A stretch of 64,000 nucleotides of DNA, taken from the NCBI RefSeq assembly GCF_025567045.1, contig NZ_JAOQJK010000005.1, positions 1-64,000 on the forward strand. Direction: 5' to 3'. The position numbers and the translations under genes are program-made. This DNA comes from Barnesiella propionica. GTDB taxonomy: Bacteria > Bacteroidota > Bacteroidia > Bacteroidales > Barnesiellaceae. Shown here in pieces: positions 16,817-26,630 of this stretch. A model generated the notes under the pieces. That model ran no database searches, was not told the DNA's origin, and was given only the letters and a program-made list of their open reading frames with translations. Numbering within the stretch: position 1 is the stretch's first letter; the number at the start of each line of letters is the position of its first letter.

Positions 16817-17692
16817 ATGATAAACAAATTTGACGGAGTTTTTCATCAGCTCAAAGATTACAGTGTAATTACTTTCGGACTTATTTTATATAGTATCGGT
16901 TGGACAGGTTTCTTGTTGCCTTATCATGTAACTACAGGAGGGGTCACCGGTATTTCGGCTATTATATTTTATAGTACGGGTATTCCTATAAGTATTCCTT
17001 ATGTGATTATAAACGTTATTTTATTGATAATAGCCATTAAAGTTTTGGGTTGGCAGTATTGTATAAGAAGTGTTTTTGCGGTTATAACTACGGCGGTATT
17101 ACTTTCTTTATTTCAGTATTTCATAAAAGACGCCATACTGGAAAATGAACTTTTATTATCCTGTCTTATTGGAGGTATGTTATGTGGTACAGGTATAGGG
17201 CTGGCTTTTATATCTAATGGTAGTACAGGAGGAACAGATATAATAGCTGCTATCATAAATAAATACAAGGATATATCCATAGGCCGCATGATGCTTTATT
17301 GCGATGTGCTTATTATTTCTTCTTCTTACTGTGTGGTACCGGATGCCACATTAAGAACTGTGGTATATGGATTGGTAGTCATGTTTGTGATGACATATGT
17401 ATGCGATATTGTTATTAATGGTATAAGACAATCGGTACAGTTATTGATTTTTTCTGAAAAGTACGATGAAATAGCTTCTCATATCAATACCGATATTCAT
17501 CGGGGAGTAACGGTTTTGGACGGGATGGGATGGTATTCCAAACAACCTAAGAAAGTGCTGGTCGTCCTTGCCAAGAAAAATGAGTCAATAAGTATAATGA
17601 GACTGGTAAAATCTATCGATTCTAATGCATTTATATCGCAAAGTAATGTAGTAGGTGTTTACGGACAGGGTTTTGATAAAATAAAAGGTTGA
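16817..17692 (+). CDS. YitT-family membrane protein (DUF2179 C-terminus)
   Basis: A 291-residue protein with five to six hydrophobic segments in the first ~200 residues (SVITFGLILYSIGWTGFLL, IPYVIINVILLIIAIKVLGW and others). GGVTGISAI and FISNGSTGGTDIIA are the paired glycine-rich signatures of the YitT family. The C-terminal ~85 residues form the soluble DUF2179 domain (GVTVLDGMGWYSKQPKKVL). The function is unknown; transport of a small solute is often proposed. It probably shares the leuS transcript. Confidence 0.88.
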   Translation: MINKFDGVFHQLKDYSVITFGLILYSIGWTGFLLPYHVTTGGVTGISAIIFYSTGIPISIPYVIINVILLIIAIKVLGWQYCIRSVFAVITTAVLLSLFQYFIKDAILENELLLSCLIGGMLCGTGIGLAFISNGSTGGTDIIAAIINKYKDISIGRMMLYCDVLIISSSYCVVPDATLRTVVYGLVVMFVMTYVCDIVINGIRQSVQLLIFSEKYDEIASHINTDIHRGVTVLDGMGWYSKQPKKVLVVLAKKNESISIMRLVKSIDSNAFISQSNVVGVYGQGFDKIKG

Positions 17693-17763
17693 TTTTATTA
17701 TATTTAAAATCACAATAATAACTGTATAATCGTCGTTTCTATAATAGAAAAGTAAATCTGAGA

Positions 17764-18342
17764 ATGGAAAAAATTGTTTTTGCAACCAATAATCTGCATA
17801 AATTGGAAGAGGTAAGGAATATAGTAGGAGAGAGAATGCAAATTTTGAGTTTGTCGGATATCGGTTGCACAGATGATATTCCGGAGACAGCTGATACTAT
17901 TGAAGGGAATGCCTTGATAAAAGCCCGTTACATAAAAAATAAATATGGATACGATTGTTTTTCCGATGATACGGGACTTGAGATAAAAGCATTGAATAAT
18001 GAGCCGGGGGTTTATTCCGCTCGCTATGCCGGAGAAAATGGAAACGCTTCTAAGAATATAGAAAAGGTCTTATCTAAATTGAAAGGAATTAAGAACCGAA
18101 AAGCCCATTTCAGAACTTGTATTGCATTGATTACCGGCAAAGAAGTCCATCTTTTCGAGGGAAAAATAGAAGGAGAAATTATGGAGGAGAGAAAAGGTTT
18201 TTCAGGCTTTGGTTATGATTCTATTTTTAAACCTGTTGGCAGTGATTTATCTTTCGCAGAGATGGGTGAGGAAGAGAAGAATAAGATAAGTCATAGAGCT
18301 ATAGCGGTTCAAAAACTTGCTATTCATCTTATGAATATTTAA
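17764..18342 (+). CDS. rdgB: XTP/dITP diphosphatase (RdgB/HAM1)
   Basis: A 192-residue house-cleaning nucleotidase that hydrolyses dITP, dITP-like and XTP to the monophosphates. [14 protein letters not shown] at the N-terminus binds the triphosphate, [12 protein letters not shown] (~residue 66) holds the catalytic acidic residues, and [10 protein letters not shown] and [12 protein letters not shown] complete the site. [10 protein letters not shown] is the usual C-terminal end. It lies 71 bases after the YitT gene and 10 bases before porZ, so a leuS-yitT-rdgB-porZ transcript is likely. Confidence 0.95.
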   Translation: MEKIVFATNNLHKLEEVRNIVGERMQILSLSDIGCTDDIPETADTIEGNALIKARYIKNKYGYDCFSDDTGLEIKALNNEPGVYSARYAGENGNASKNIEKVLSKLKGIKNRKAHFRTCIALITGKEVHLFEGKIEGEIMEERKGFSGFGYDSIFKPVGSDLSFAEMGEEEKNKISHRAIAVQKLAIHLMNI

Positions 18343-18352
18343 ATTTATTATT

Positions 18353-20791
18353 ATGCTCAGGAGAATAATTTTGTTTCTTATTTTAAGTGTGTCGTTGTTA
18401 GCTGCTGCGCAGATTCCGGTGGGAGGATGGAAAATTTTCCCTTATATAAGTAACTCATATAAACTTGTCGATACATCGCATAAAGTTTATATTTTTTCAG
18501 GAAAAAGTCTTTTTTCTTATGATAAGGATACGCAGGAAATAGAAGAATACAGCAAACAAAATTGTTTGTCCGATACTGAAATAAGAAATGTTTGGTATAA
18601 TTACGATAAATCTTATTTATTAATAGTTTATGAAAATTCCAATATAGATTTATTATATGATAATGGTACGGTATTTAACATAGCAGATTTAAAAAATAAG
18701 ATATTAAACGGTACGAAATATATTAATGGGTCTACTTTTAATGGAAATAAAATATATTTGGCTACCGATTTTGGAGTACTTATTTTAAATGATGAACGAA
18801 AAGAAGTTTTCGATACGTATAATTTGGGTAAAAAGATTTTTAATATAGGTGTTGTAGGTAATTATATTTTTATAGATGATAGTTATTCTATATTCGAAAC
18901 GAAAGTGGAGGATGATAATTATAATATGAATAACTGGCAGTATTACGGAGAGGGAAATATTTCCTATATGGTTTCATTAGTAGACTATATTTATATGGTA
19001 AAAAACGATGGAGCTGTTTTAACTATTGATAAAGATAAAAAAGGAGATCATTTGGTTATTCCTGGAAATAAGCCTATAAAAAGAATTGTACGCACTAAAG
19101 ACGGTCTTTTAGTTATAAATCAGGAATTTGTAGGAGTTTATAATTCTAAGAATGAATTGACCGAAAAATTTTCTTATAATGCTACTGACGATTTAATAGA
19201 TTATACCAATCTTTCGTCATATAATCCAAGTAAAGAATTCTGGACTGTTTATGAAAACGGCATCACTGGTTTTTCATATAAAAATGATGAAATTGTTTAT
19301 AATAATCAACCTTTTGAGTTGAATTGTGCAAAAGTTCCGGAACCTTATCCTTTATGTCTGAATTCAAATAAATTATATGTAGGTACGCCTGGGCCAAACG
19401 ATGTAGTCAGGTATGCAGACAGAAAAGCTTATATAGATATTTATCAATTGGATAGTGATACCTGGTCCCATCTGGATTTGGATCAGGTACCATTGGTTAA
19501 TATTGCGTCTTATGAAAGTGAAAAAGATAAAGGAATGCTATTGACATACGATATGATTATTGATCCGGATGATCCTTCCGTTATGTATTTAGGTTCTTTT
19601 TTTGAAGGTTTATTGCGTTTTAAGGATAATAAATTCGATAAGGCTTATAATAATTTGACTTCGTTATATCCGGGTTCAAAATATTTTTTGTTCGATAAAT
19701 TAGAGAATTATTGTTGTAAAGTAAGTAATTTTATATTTGATGATAACAGAAATTTATGGATGACTCATTATTCGGATGTAACGCCTACTTCAGTGGGATT
19801 ATATGTACTTCAAAGGAATCCAAAAGTAGTCGGAGGAAAAGAAACGGAGAATTGGTCAAAATTAAATTATGAGGAATTAAAAAATAGAAATTCTCTTTCT
19901 AGCTTTCTTATACCAAAACAATCAAAATATAAGTGGATGGTATATCGTAAAATAGATCATGGTTTTGTTTTTGTTTTTGATGATAAGGGGACTTTAAACG
20001 ATAGATTGGATTCAGACGGAAATATAATATGGAATAATACTGCCGATGATGAAACACATATGTTCCTTTCTTTTACCGATCAGGATAATAAAATATTTAA
20101 GCCAAAGTTATTTAATTGTATTGTAGAAGATAAAAAGGGGCAATTATGGTTAGGGACGTCTTCGGGACCTATGATTCTTACTAATCCTAATAATGCATTT
20201 CAGGATAGTTTTAAATGTACCCGTATTAAAATTGCCCGTAATGACGGAACAGACTTTGCTGATTATCTAATGGCTGAGGATAACGTAGTAACTATAGCCG
20301 TAGACGGTGCTAATCGTAAATGGTTGGGTACTGAGAATAATGGTTTGTTTTTAGTGAGCGAAGACGGACAGGAAACCATATATCATTTTACTACCGAGAA
20401 TAGTTTTTTACCCTCTAACAAAATTAATGAAGTAAAAATAAATGATAAAACGGGAGAGATTTATATAGCAACTTCCGGAGGTCTTGCATTTTTTCGTTCC
20501 GATGCTACGGAAGGAACAGAAGATTACAGTGATATATATGCCTTTCCCAATCCGGTAAGGCCCGGTTATGAAGGATGGATTACAGTTACCGGATTAATGG
20601 AAAATTCGCTTGTGAAAATTACAGATGCATCCGGAAATCTTTTCTTTGAAAAAAAATCTACAGGAGGACAAATTTCCTGGGATGGACGAGGACGGGACGG
20701 AAAACGTGTTAAAACAGGAGTTTATTTAGTTTTTGTTTCCTCTTCGGATGGAAAATCGGGAGTAGTTACAAAAATAATGGTAGTTAATTAA
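18353..20791 (+). CDS. porZ: PorZ-like type IX secretion protein with beta-propeller
   Basis: An 812-residue exported protein. The signal peptide (LFLILSVSLLAAAQIPVG) is followed by two-component-regulator-type propeller repeats. GGWKIFPYISN, GNKIYLATDFGVLIL, GQLWLGTSSGPMIL, NRKWLGTENNGLFL and GEIYIATSGGLAFF are repeats around the seven-bladed rings. The C-terminus (DIYAFPNPVRPGYEGWITV to GVYLVFVSSSDGK and VVTKIMVVN) is a sorting-type (FlgD-like/CTD) domain. This architecture is that of PorZ, which in Porphyromonas gingivalis works on the cell surface with the PorU sortase to attach cargo to A-LPS. It implies a type IX secretion system elsewhere in the genome. Length agrees with the family (~780). 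Confidence 0.85.
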   Translation: MLRRIILFLILSVSLLAAAQIPVGGWKIFPYISNSYKLVDTSHKVYIFSGKSLFSYDKDTQEIEEYSKQNCLSDTEIRNVWYNYDKSYLLIVYENSNIDLLYDNGTVFNIADLKNKILNGTKYINGSTFNGNKIYLATDFGVLILNDERKEVFDTYNLGKKIFNIGVVGNYIFIDDSYSIFETKVEDDNYNMNNWQYYGEGNISYMVSLVDYIYMVKNDGAVLTIDKDKKGDHLVIPGNKPIKRIVRTKDGLLVINQEFVGVYNSKNELTEKFSYNATDDLIDYTNLSSYNPSKEFWTVYENGITGFSYKNDEIVYNNQPFELNCAKVPEPYPLCLNSNKLYVGTPGPNDVVRYADRKAYIDIYQLDSDTWSHLDLDQVPLVNIASYESEKDKGMLLTYDMIIDPDDPSVMYLGSFFEGLLRFKDNKFDKAYNNLTSLYPGSKYFLFDKLENYCCKVSNFIFDDNRNLWMTHYSDVTPTSVGLYVLQRNPKVVGGKETENWSKLNYEELKNRNSLSSFLIPKQSKYKWMVYRKIDHGFVFVFDDKGTLNDRLDSDGNIIWNNTADDETHMFLSFTDQDNKIFKPKLFNCIVEDKKGQLWLGTSSGPMILTNPNNAFQDSFKCTRIKIARNDGTDFADYLMAEDNVVTIAVDGANRKWLGTENNGLFLVSEDGQETIYHFTTENSFLPSNKINEVKINDKTGEIYIATSGGLAFFRSDATEGTEDYSDIYAFPNPVRPGYEGWITVTGLMENSLVKITDASGNLFFEKKSTGGQISWDGRGRDGKRVKTGVYLVFVSSSDGKSGVVTKIMVVN

Positions 20792-20800
20792 TATTTTATC

Positions 20801-21340
20801 ATGTCCCATCCCCTGCATCTTTTTACATATTGTCCCCGGTGCGGTTCATCACATTTTGTAGAGAATAACGCTTCTTCCAAACGTTGCGAAACATGTGGTT
20901 TTATTTATTATTCCAATCCGAAAACGGCTACGGTAGGATTGATATTTAACAGTCGGGGGGAGTTATTGGTGTGTAAAAGATCTCATAATCCTTGTTCCGG
21001 TATGCTGGATTTGCCGGGAGGGTTTACCGAATGCGGTGAAACAGCAGAAGAGGCGATCAAAAGAGAAGTTCTCGAAGAGACAGGTCTTGTTATATCAAAA
21101 TTGAAATATCTTTTTTCTCGGCCTAATATTTATCCTTATTCAGGTTTGGCAATACATACCATGGATCTTTTTTTTCTATGTGAGGTAGAAAATGATTCTG
21201 TGGTTATTCCGCAGGATGATGTTTCGGCTTGTTACTGGGCGAATATGAATGAACTTGATCTTAATGATTTTGCATTTGAATCTATTCGTAGTGGAATTAA
21301 GTATCTGACGGATTACAAAGAAAGGGACGGGAACCATTGA
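20801..21340 (+). CDS. Nudix hydrolase with N-terminal zinc ribbon
   Basis: A 179-residue protein. Residues ~10-35 form a zinc ribbon (CPRCGSSHF, CETCGFIYY). The Nudix box GGFTECGETAEEAIKREV continued by LEETG (residues ~74-96) carries the metal-binding REVLEE glutamates. The zinc ribbon-Nudix layout resembles NudC-like and ADP-ribose/NADH pyrophosphatase relatives, but the substrate is not readable. It sits ten bases after porZ and ends convergently, with 28 bases of overlap, into the membrane protein gene on the other strand. Confidence 0.85.
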   Translation: MSHPLHLFTYCPRCGSSHFVENNASSKRCETCGFIYYSNPKTATVGLIFNSRGELLVCKRSHNPCSGMLDLPGGFTECGETAEEAIKREVLEETGLVISKLKYLFSRPNIYPYSGLAIHTMDLFFLCEVENDSVVIPQDDVSACYWANMNELDLNDFAFESIRSGIKYLTDYKERDGNH

Positions 21341-21786
21341 GTTAAGTATTTTATGCCTATAACGACCATATAATAGCGCAAAAATTTCCCGATGAACATA
21401 GACACCAGAACACCCCATTGATTCGCTCTCATGAGCCCTAATGCAACGACAAACACATCTCCTATACCGGGAACAAATGAGAAAAAACCCAATAAGGCTC
21501 CTTTGCCTTCCAGAAAATGTTGTGTTTTTATTATTTTATCTTCTTTGATGCGTAAATATTTATTAATCCATTCTGTTTTTCCCAGCCGCCCTATATAATA
21601 GCAACTGGCTCCTCCCAGCCAGTTCCCCAATGATGCAGCCCATACGCATCCCCACGGGTCATATTTGGCTAACAATAATACGCCCAGAACAATTTCGGAA
21701 CTAAACGGCAATATGCTCCCGGCCAGGAATGAAGCGATAAAAAGTCCTATATATCCCCATTCGCTTAGTTGCGAAATAAATTCCAT
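21313..21786 (-). CDS. YqaA/DedA-type membrane protein (SNARE-associated Golgi superfamily)
   Basis: A ~157-residue membrane protein. GLFIASFLAGSILPFSSEIV is the first helix with the Pro-containing re-entrant element, and GNWLGGASCYYIGRLG and FFSFVPGIGDVFVVALGLMR are DedA-superfamily signatures. I chose the ATG at 21786 (MEFISQLSEWGY) because family members start about there; an upstream ATG at 21807 would add seven residues and deepen the overlap with the previous gene. DedA proteins act as phospholipid flippases or transporters in other bacteria. The exact role here is unknown. It is the last gene of the cysE-purD operon. Confidence 0.75.
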   Translation of the reverse strand: MEFISQLSEWGYIGLFIASFLAGSILPFSSEIVLGVLLLAKYDPWGCVWAASLGNWLGGASCYYIGRLGKTEWINKYLRIKEDKIIKTQHFLEGKGALLGFFSFVPGIGDVFVVALGLMRANQWGVLVSMFIGKFLRYYMVVIGIKYLTQWFPSLSL

Positions 21787-22754
21787 AGATAAGGTAATAA
21801 GTAACATGTCAGAATAATATAGAAAATTATGGAGGCTTGTTTGTTTCGTATATTGGTGAAAGCGTGGGAGGCCTGCAGAGATACGCAGGCGGCTAATATA
21901 GGCCAGTAGTCACCATAATGTTGATAATCTATCAAGAGAAATAATGAAGTGAATACAGAGATGATATTGATAAAACCGTTGTAAGCACGGGTCTGTATTT
22001 TATCGTTGTATATATGATATAGATTGGATATTCCGGAGAAAAGCCCTAAGAGGACAGTTAATATTATAATTGAACTTTCAAGTATATTGTGATGTATGTC
22101 CGGCAAACTGAAAGAAAAAGAGAATGCTTTCATCAGATGCATTTCGGAATAAACTGCTATTCCGCTGCCCAGTATTATCCAGAAAGGAGTGAATATGCCT
22201 AAAATAAAAGCGATGACCGTTCGTAAGGAAAGAGCTCTCATCTGGTAAAACCCTAATAAAAACAAAGGAATATAAAGTGATATACTGCTGCAAAACAATG
22301 AGCATGAAGTTAATAGGAATAAGATAGAGAATGCGGCTTTAGGGGCATCGGAAGTCTGATACGATACATATAATAAAAACAGACAAGCGATAAAAAGCAG
22401 GGCTAGGACGATACCATTTCCAAAATGTAGATTCTGAGGTACGTTAGAAACAGAAAAAAGTAAAAAGAAAAATAGAGGTAAAGAAGTATGCTGCCTGATT
22501 AATGAGAAAGTTTTATCAAGATAGAGTAATAATAATCCGCATCCGATTGTGCAAAGTACATTGATTATAAAAGATAAGGGAATGTTTTTCTCCAAAAAAA
22601 CTCCAAAAGAAGAAAAAAGAATCCCGCTCCTTTCTCCTGTCTCTGGTGAAAAACTTAATTTATAAGAAAGGAAAGAAAGTATCAATGAAACGGAAATATA
22701 TGCCGGTATGGCATATTTTCCGTTTATTATAATATTTAAGCTCCTGCTGTTCAA
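21765..22754 (-). CDS. multi-spanning membrane protein, DUF6427-like
   Basis: A 329-residue protein with about ten hydrophobic segments and short loops (for example ISVSLILSFLSYKLSF, SLPLFFFLLFSVSNVP, FILGIFTPFWIILGSGI). The family is seen in Bacteroidetes next to purine genes, but I have no function for it. It begins five bases after the purD stop and overlaps the next membrane gene, so it is in the same transcript. The pattern of conserved YQMRALSLRTV after the sixth helix is typical. The call is from general resemblance. Confidence 0.6.
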   Translation of the reverse strand: MNSRSLNIIINGKYAIPAYISVSLILSFLSYKLSFSPETGERSGILFSSFGVFLEKNIPLSFIINVLCTIGCGLLLLYLDKTFSLIRQHTSLPLFFFLLFSVSNVPQNLHFGNGIVLALLFIACLFLLYVSYQTSDAPKAAFSILFLLTSCSLFCSSISLYIPLFLLGFYQMRALSLRTVIAFILGIFTPFWIILGSGIAVYSEMHLMKAFSFSFSLPDIHHNILESSIIILTVLLGLFSGISNLYHIYNDKIQTRAYNGFINIISVFTSLFLLIDYQHYGDYWPILAACVSLQASHAFTNIRNKQASIIFYIILTCYLLPYLWNLFRN

Positions 22755-22759
22755 TCTTT

Positions 22760-24034
22760 TTATAAATCAGCGCCAATATCCGAACGATAATATTTACCTT
22801 CAAAATCTATTTGCTCGGCAGTATCGTATGAATTTTCCAAAGCTTCCTGTTTAGTACATCCGTATGAACTTACAGCCAATACACGGCCACCGGATGTTAC
22901 AACCTTATTTTCACTGTTGGTAGTCGTCCCGGCATGAAAAACGATACTGTTTTCTATATCTTCCAGACCCGTTATGACTTTACCCTTTTTATAATTTCCC
23001 GGATAACCTCCCGAAACTAACATTACCGTTACGGCAAAACGGTCGTCTGTTTCCAGTTCTTTTTTATGTAATTCCCGTTTGGCGACACCGTCGAGTAAAT
23101 CTACCAGATCGGACTTAATACGTAACATGACAACCTCGGTTTCCGGATCGCCCATACGCACATTATATTCTATCACCATAGGTTCTCCATCGACGTTTAT
23201 GAGTCCGAGAAATATAAATCCTTTATAATCTATATCTTCCTCTTTTAAACCTTCTATCGTAGGTTTTACAATACGTTCTTCCACTTTTTCCATAAAAGAA
23301 GCGTCGGCAAAAGAAACAGGCGATACGGCTCCCATACCCCCGGTATTGGGACCGGTGTCTCCTGATCCTATTCGTTTGTAATCTTTTGCCACCGGTAATA
23401 TTTTGTAGGAAATTCCGTCAGTAAGAACAAATACGGAACATTCTATACCCGAAAGAAATTCCTCTATGACTACCGTATTGCTGGCTTGTCCGAACATTCC
23501 CTCGAACATTTGCTCCAATTCTTTTTTAGCCTCTTCCAGATTGTCCAGAATTAAAACGCCTTTGCCGGCAGCCAGTCCGTCCGCTTTGAGAACATAAGGA
23601 GCTTCCAGGCTTTCTAAAAAACTAAAAGCGTCTTTTATCGTTTCTTTGGTAAAGCTGTTATAACGGGCGGTAGGAATATTATGGCGTTTCATGAAGGCTT
23701 TAGCAAATTTCTTGCTTCCTTCGAGTCTTGCGCCTTCTTTAGAAGGCCCGATAACAGGTACATTCCGCAATGACATATCTTGTTCGAAGTAATTGTATAT
23801 ACCTTTCACCAAAGGATCTTCCGGTCCTACGATGACCATATCCACACCTTGATTGAGTATGAATTCTCGCAAAGCAGGAAAATCGGATACTTCTATATTT
23901 ATATTCTCTCCGTAAGAGGCAGTACCGGCATTTCCTGGAGCGATGTATAATTTATCAACTTTAGAACTTTGTTTTATTTTCCAGGCGATGGCGCTTTCAC
24001 GTCCTCCTGAACCTAACAATAAGATATTCATAAC
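22760..24034 (-). CDS. purD: phosphoribosylamine-glycine ligase
   Basis: A 424-residue ATP-grasp enzyme, which joins glycine to phosphoribosylamine in step two of purine synthesis. [17 protein letters not shown] is the N-terminal signature and sets the start at 24034; a TTG at 24058 that overlaps the previous stop is less likely. [18 protein letters not shown] and [14 protein letters not shown] are ATP-grasp elements. [13 protein letters not shown] and [15 protein letters not shown] are the PurD motifs. It overlaps closely with the RNA methyltransferase gene upstream. No purine riboswitch is visible, since the gene is internal to the operon. Confidence 0.96.
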   Translation of the reverse strand, partial: VMNILLLGSGGRESAIAWKIKQSSKVDKLYIAPGNAGTASYGENINIEVSDFPALREFILNQGVDMVIVGPEDPLVKGIYNYFEQDMSLRNVPVIGPSKEGARLEGSKKFAKAFMKRHNIPTARYNSFTKETIKDAFSFLESLEAPYVLKADGLAAGKGVLILDNLEEAKKELEQMFEGMFGQASNTVVIEEFLSGIECSVFVLTDGISYKILPVAKDYKRIGSGDTGPNTGGMGAVSPVSFADASFMEKVEERIVKPTIEGLKEEDIDYKGFIFLGLINVDGEPMVIEYNVRMGDPETEVVMLRIKSDLVDLLDGVAKRELHKKELETDDRFAVTVMLVSGGYPGNYKKGKVITGLEDIENSIVFHAGTTTNSENKVVTSGGRVLAVSSYGCTKQEALENSYDTAEQIDFEGKYYRSDIGADL

Positions 24035-24054
24035 TATAAATTTTATGAGGATAG

Positions 24055-25578
24055 TCAATCTTCGTTTTCCTTTTTCCTTTTAATTTCTTTTTTATCGGTC
24101 AATGTCTTATCATGTAATTTTTTCCATCCGGGACGTTTGCCGTTTGTAGTATCCACCCCTATAGAAGGTTGTTTGAAACGGACAAATTTTTTAATAGCTT
24201 CATCACCGTGCAATATTTCAGGTTTGGATTTCTCTTCGGTTCTTTTACGTACTTCAGGTTTTCTGTCATCTTTTTGCCGGAAGTTATTATTTTTGAATGT
24301 GTATTCCCTCCGTTTTGAGAATTGTATATTCTCTTTTGCTTTCTTTTCTTTGCCGGAAGCATTTGGTTTGAAAGAACCGGATAATTTTGAATATTTTTCT
24401 TTTTTCTCTTTAAATCCCCCGGTTTCACGTTTGAATTCTTTGTATTTGCCGTCAAATATTTCATATTTACGGAATTCGCAATCTAACGCACCGTTCATCA
24501 AAGCGATCTTTGCTGCCGGTTTAAGTCCTATTTTATCAAAACATTCGTCATGGTAACTGATTATCCAGGCATCATATCCTTTAAAGACATGTTTAAGGCG
24601 TTCTCCTATAGAAGTGTACAGGCCCATTAAGTCGGATGTGGATATTCTCTCTCCATAAGGGGGATTCGTTACCATGATGCCGTTTTCCGGAATATCTTCG
24701 TATTGCTGAAAAGGTTTTACTTTTAAATCGATATAACGTCCCATTCCTGAACTTTTAATGTTCTTTTGCGCTATATCTATAGCTCTGGGAGATATATCGG
24801 ATCCGTAAATTTTGTAGTGGAATTCTTTCTCATTACTATCGTCGTTATACAGCCTGTCAAATAGTTCTTCGTCGTAATCTTTCCATTTTTCAAAAGCGAA
24901 GTTTTTACGGAATATTCCCGGATTCGTATTCGTGGCGATCAATGCAGCTTCTATCAATATGGTGCCGGAGCCACACATGGGATCTATAAAATTTTTTTCT
25001 CCATGCCAGCCTGTCTTTAATATCATACCGGCTGCCAGCACTTCGTTGATGGGGGCTTCTGTCTGTTCTACGCGGTATCCGCGTTTATGGAGAGATTCTC
25101 CCGAACTGTCCAATGAAAGTGTACAGCTCAGATGAGAGATATGTAAATTTAATACAATATCAGCATTGTTCACGCGTACCGAAGGGCGTTTGCGGCCCTT
25201 GTCTGTAAAATAATCGGCGATGGCATCTTTTACACGGTATGTAACGAATTTAGAATGACGGAATTCATCAGAAAATACGATCGAATCGATCGAAAAGGTT
25301 TCCTCCGGAGTTATATATTCATCCCAGTTGATAGATTTAATTTTTTCGTATACTTCATCAGTATTGGAGGCGGTAAACTTATATATAGGCTTTAGTATGC
25401 GTAGTGCCGTGTGACAGCATAGATTTGCTTTATAAAGTAACTCCATGTCTCCTGTAAAGGAAACCATACGTCGTCCTTGCTCTACGTTTTCACCTCCTAA
25501 TTTGATAATTTCTTCTGCCAGAACGTCTTCCAATCCCTGGAACGTTTTAGCGATTATTTCAAATTTTTCTGTTCTCAC
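24055..25578 (-). CDS. THUMP-domain RNA methyltransferase (RlmL/YpsC type) with basic tail
   Basis: A 507-residue protein. Residues 1-160 contain a THUMP RNA-binding domain ([15 protein letters not shown], then [18 protein letters not shown]). Residues 165-380 are a Rossmann methyltransferase: [19 protein letters not shown] binds SAM and [12 protein letters not shown] is the NPPY catalytic motif for N2-guanine or similar base methylation. In Escherichia coli RlmL makes m2G2445 in 23S rRNA; the same target is likely but unproven. The last ~120 residues are a Lys/Arg-rich low-complexity tail, unusual for RlmL and probably an RNA-binding extension. In the cysE-purD operon. Confidence 0.88.
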   Translation of the reverse strand: MRTEKFEIIAKTFQGLEDVLAEEIIKLGGENVEQGRRMVSFTGDMELLYKANLCCHTALRILKPIYKFTASNTDEVYEKIKSINWDEYITPEETFSIDSIVFSDEFRHSKFVTYRVKDAIADYFTDKGRKRPSVRVNNADIVLNLHISHLSCTLSLDSSGESLHKRGYRVEQTEAPINEVLAAGMILKTGWHGEKNFIDPMCGSGTILIEAALIATNTNPGIFRKNFAFEKWKDYDEELFDRLYNDDSNEKEFHYKIYGSDISPRAIDIAQKNIKSSGMGRYIDLKVKPFQQYEDIPENGIMVTNPPYGERISTSDLMGLYTSIGERLKHVFKGYDAWIISYHDECFDKIGLKPAAKIALMNGALDCEFRKYEIFDGKYKEFKRETGGFKEKKEKYSKLSGSFKPNASGKEKKAKENIQFSKRREYTFKNNNFRQKDDRKPEVRKRTEEKSKPEILHGDEAIKKFVRFKQPSIGVDTTNGKRPGWKKLHDKTLTDKKEIKRKKENED

Positions 25579-25594
25579 TTGTCTGTTTATTTCG

Positions 25595-26494
25595 TTATTG
25601 CGCTTTGAATTGAACTATTTTTGCCCCTTTTTCCACATTGTCCGTAATCCAGATATTTCCTCCTATGGTAGCTCCTTCCCCTATGGTAATCCTTCCTAAG
25701 ATTGTAGCATTGGAATAGATGATGACGTTGTCTTCTATGATCGGATGACGGGGTATACCTTTTATTGGGTTGTTTTTTTCGTCCAGAGGGAAACTTTTGG
25801 CTCCTAATGTTACCCCTTGGTATATTTTTACATGGTTTCCTATAATGGCTGTGGCCCCTATTACGACTCCGGTACCGTGGTCTATAGTAAAATATTCACC
25901 TATGGTAGCTCCCGGATGTATGTCTATGCCTGTTTCGGAATGAGCCATTTCTCCTATAATCCGGGGGATAAGGGGGACTCCCAATTCCAATAGTTTATGA
26001 GCTATACGGTAATTGCTGATGGCACGTATAGCCGGATAACAAAGAATCACTTCTTCATAACTTTCTGCAGCCGGATCTCCGTTGTAGGCTGCTTTTACAT
26101 CAGTTGAAAGTATTCTGCGAAGTTCGGGCAAAGAGGCTACAAATTCAGCAGTTATTTCTTCGGCCTTTTCTTTCTTTTTATTTAAGGAAAAATCTTTACC
26201 CGGTTTACAGCAGCCGTAACACAGGCCGGCCATAACTTGCAGGGAAAGTAGTTCGAAAAGCCGTTCGGTATTTACTCCGATGTAATATTTTATATTTCCT
26301 TGATTAATATTGGAATATCCAAAAAATCCGGGAAAAATAATAGACCTGTAAAGCCGTATGATTTCATGCAGCATTTCTTCCGAAGGTAACGGTTCTCCGC
26401 TATACCGTTGATGGCACATGCTGGTGAGAGAGATGGGTTCGGACAGTTTTGTAACCGATGTTTGTATTATATCGGCATATTTGTAACTACTCAT
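25595..26494 (-). CDS. cysE: serine O-acetyltransferase (EpsC/CysE type)
   Basis: A 299-residue left-handed beta-helix acetyltransferase that transfers acetyl from acetyl-CoA to L-serine for cysteine synthesis. The N-terminal ~170 residues are helical. ISNYRIAHKLLELGVPLIPR leads into the hexapeptide repeats: IDIHPGATIGEYFTIDHGTG (catalytic His and Asp), VVIGATAIIGNHVKIYQGVT, LGAKSF and ATILGRITIGEGATIGGN. The longer N-terminus fits the EpsC-type enzymes common in Bacteroidetes. It is the first gene of a five-gene minus-strand operon, preceded by a -7 box at 26535-26542. The C-terminus is short. Confidence 0.88.
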   Translation of the reverse strand: MSSYKYADIIQTSVTKLSEPISLTSMCHQRYSGEPLPSEEMLHEIIRLYRSIIFPGFFGYSNINQGNIKYYIGVNTERLFELLSLQVMAGLCYGCCKPGKDFSLNKKKEKAEEITAEFVASLPELRRILSTDVKAAYNGDPAAESYEEVILCYPAIRAISNYRIAHKLLELGVPLIPRIIGEMAHSETGIDIHPGATIGEYFTIDHGTGVVIGATAIIGNHVKIYQGVTLGAKSFPLDEKNNPIKGIPRHPIIEDNVIIYSNATILGRITIGEGATIGGNIWITDNVEKGAKIVQFKAQ

Positions 26495-26534
26495 ACTCGT
26501 AAAGTTTCGGTCATCGCAGTTTATTCCACAACTG

Positions 26535-26542
26535 CAAAGATA
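26535..26542 (-). promoter_or_regulatory. sigma-ABfr -7 box for the cysE-purD operon
   Basis: TATCTTTG on the minus strand, 41 bases before the serine acetyltransferase ATG. Confidence 0.7.
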
Positions 26543-26630
26543 GGAATATTACCTGATATTGAGGATTATTTATTATAAAAACAAGAAAATATCCGGATTC
26601 GTACCGACGTAAAGTTTAGAATAGTTTAAG

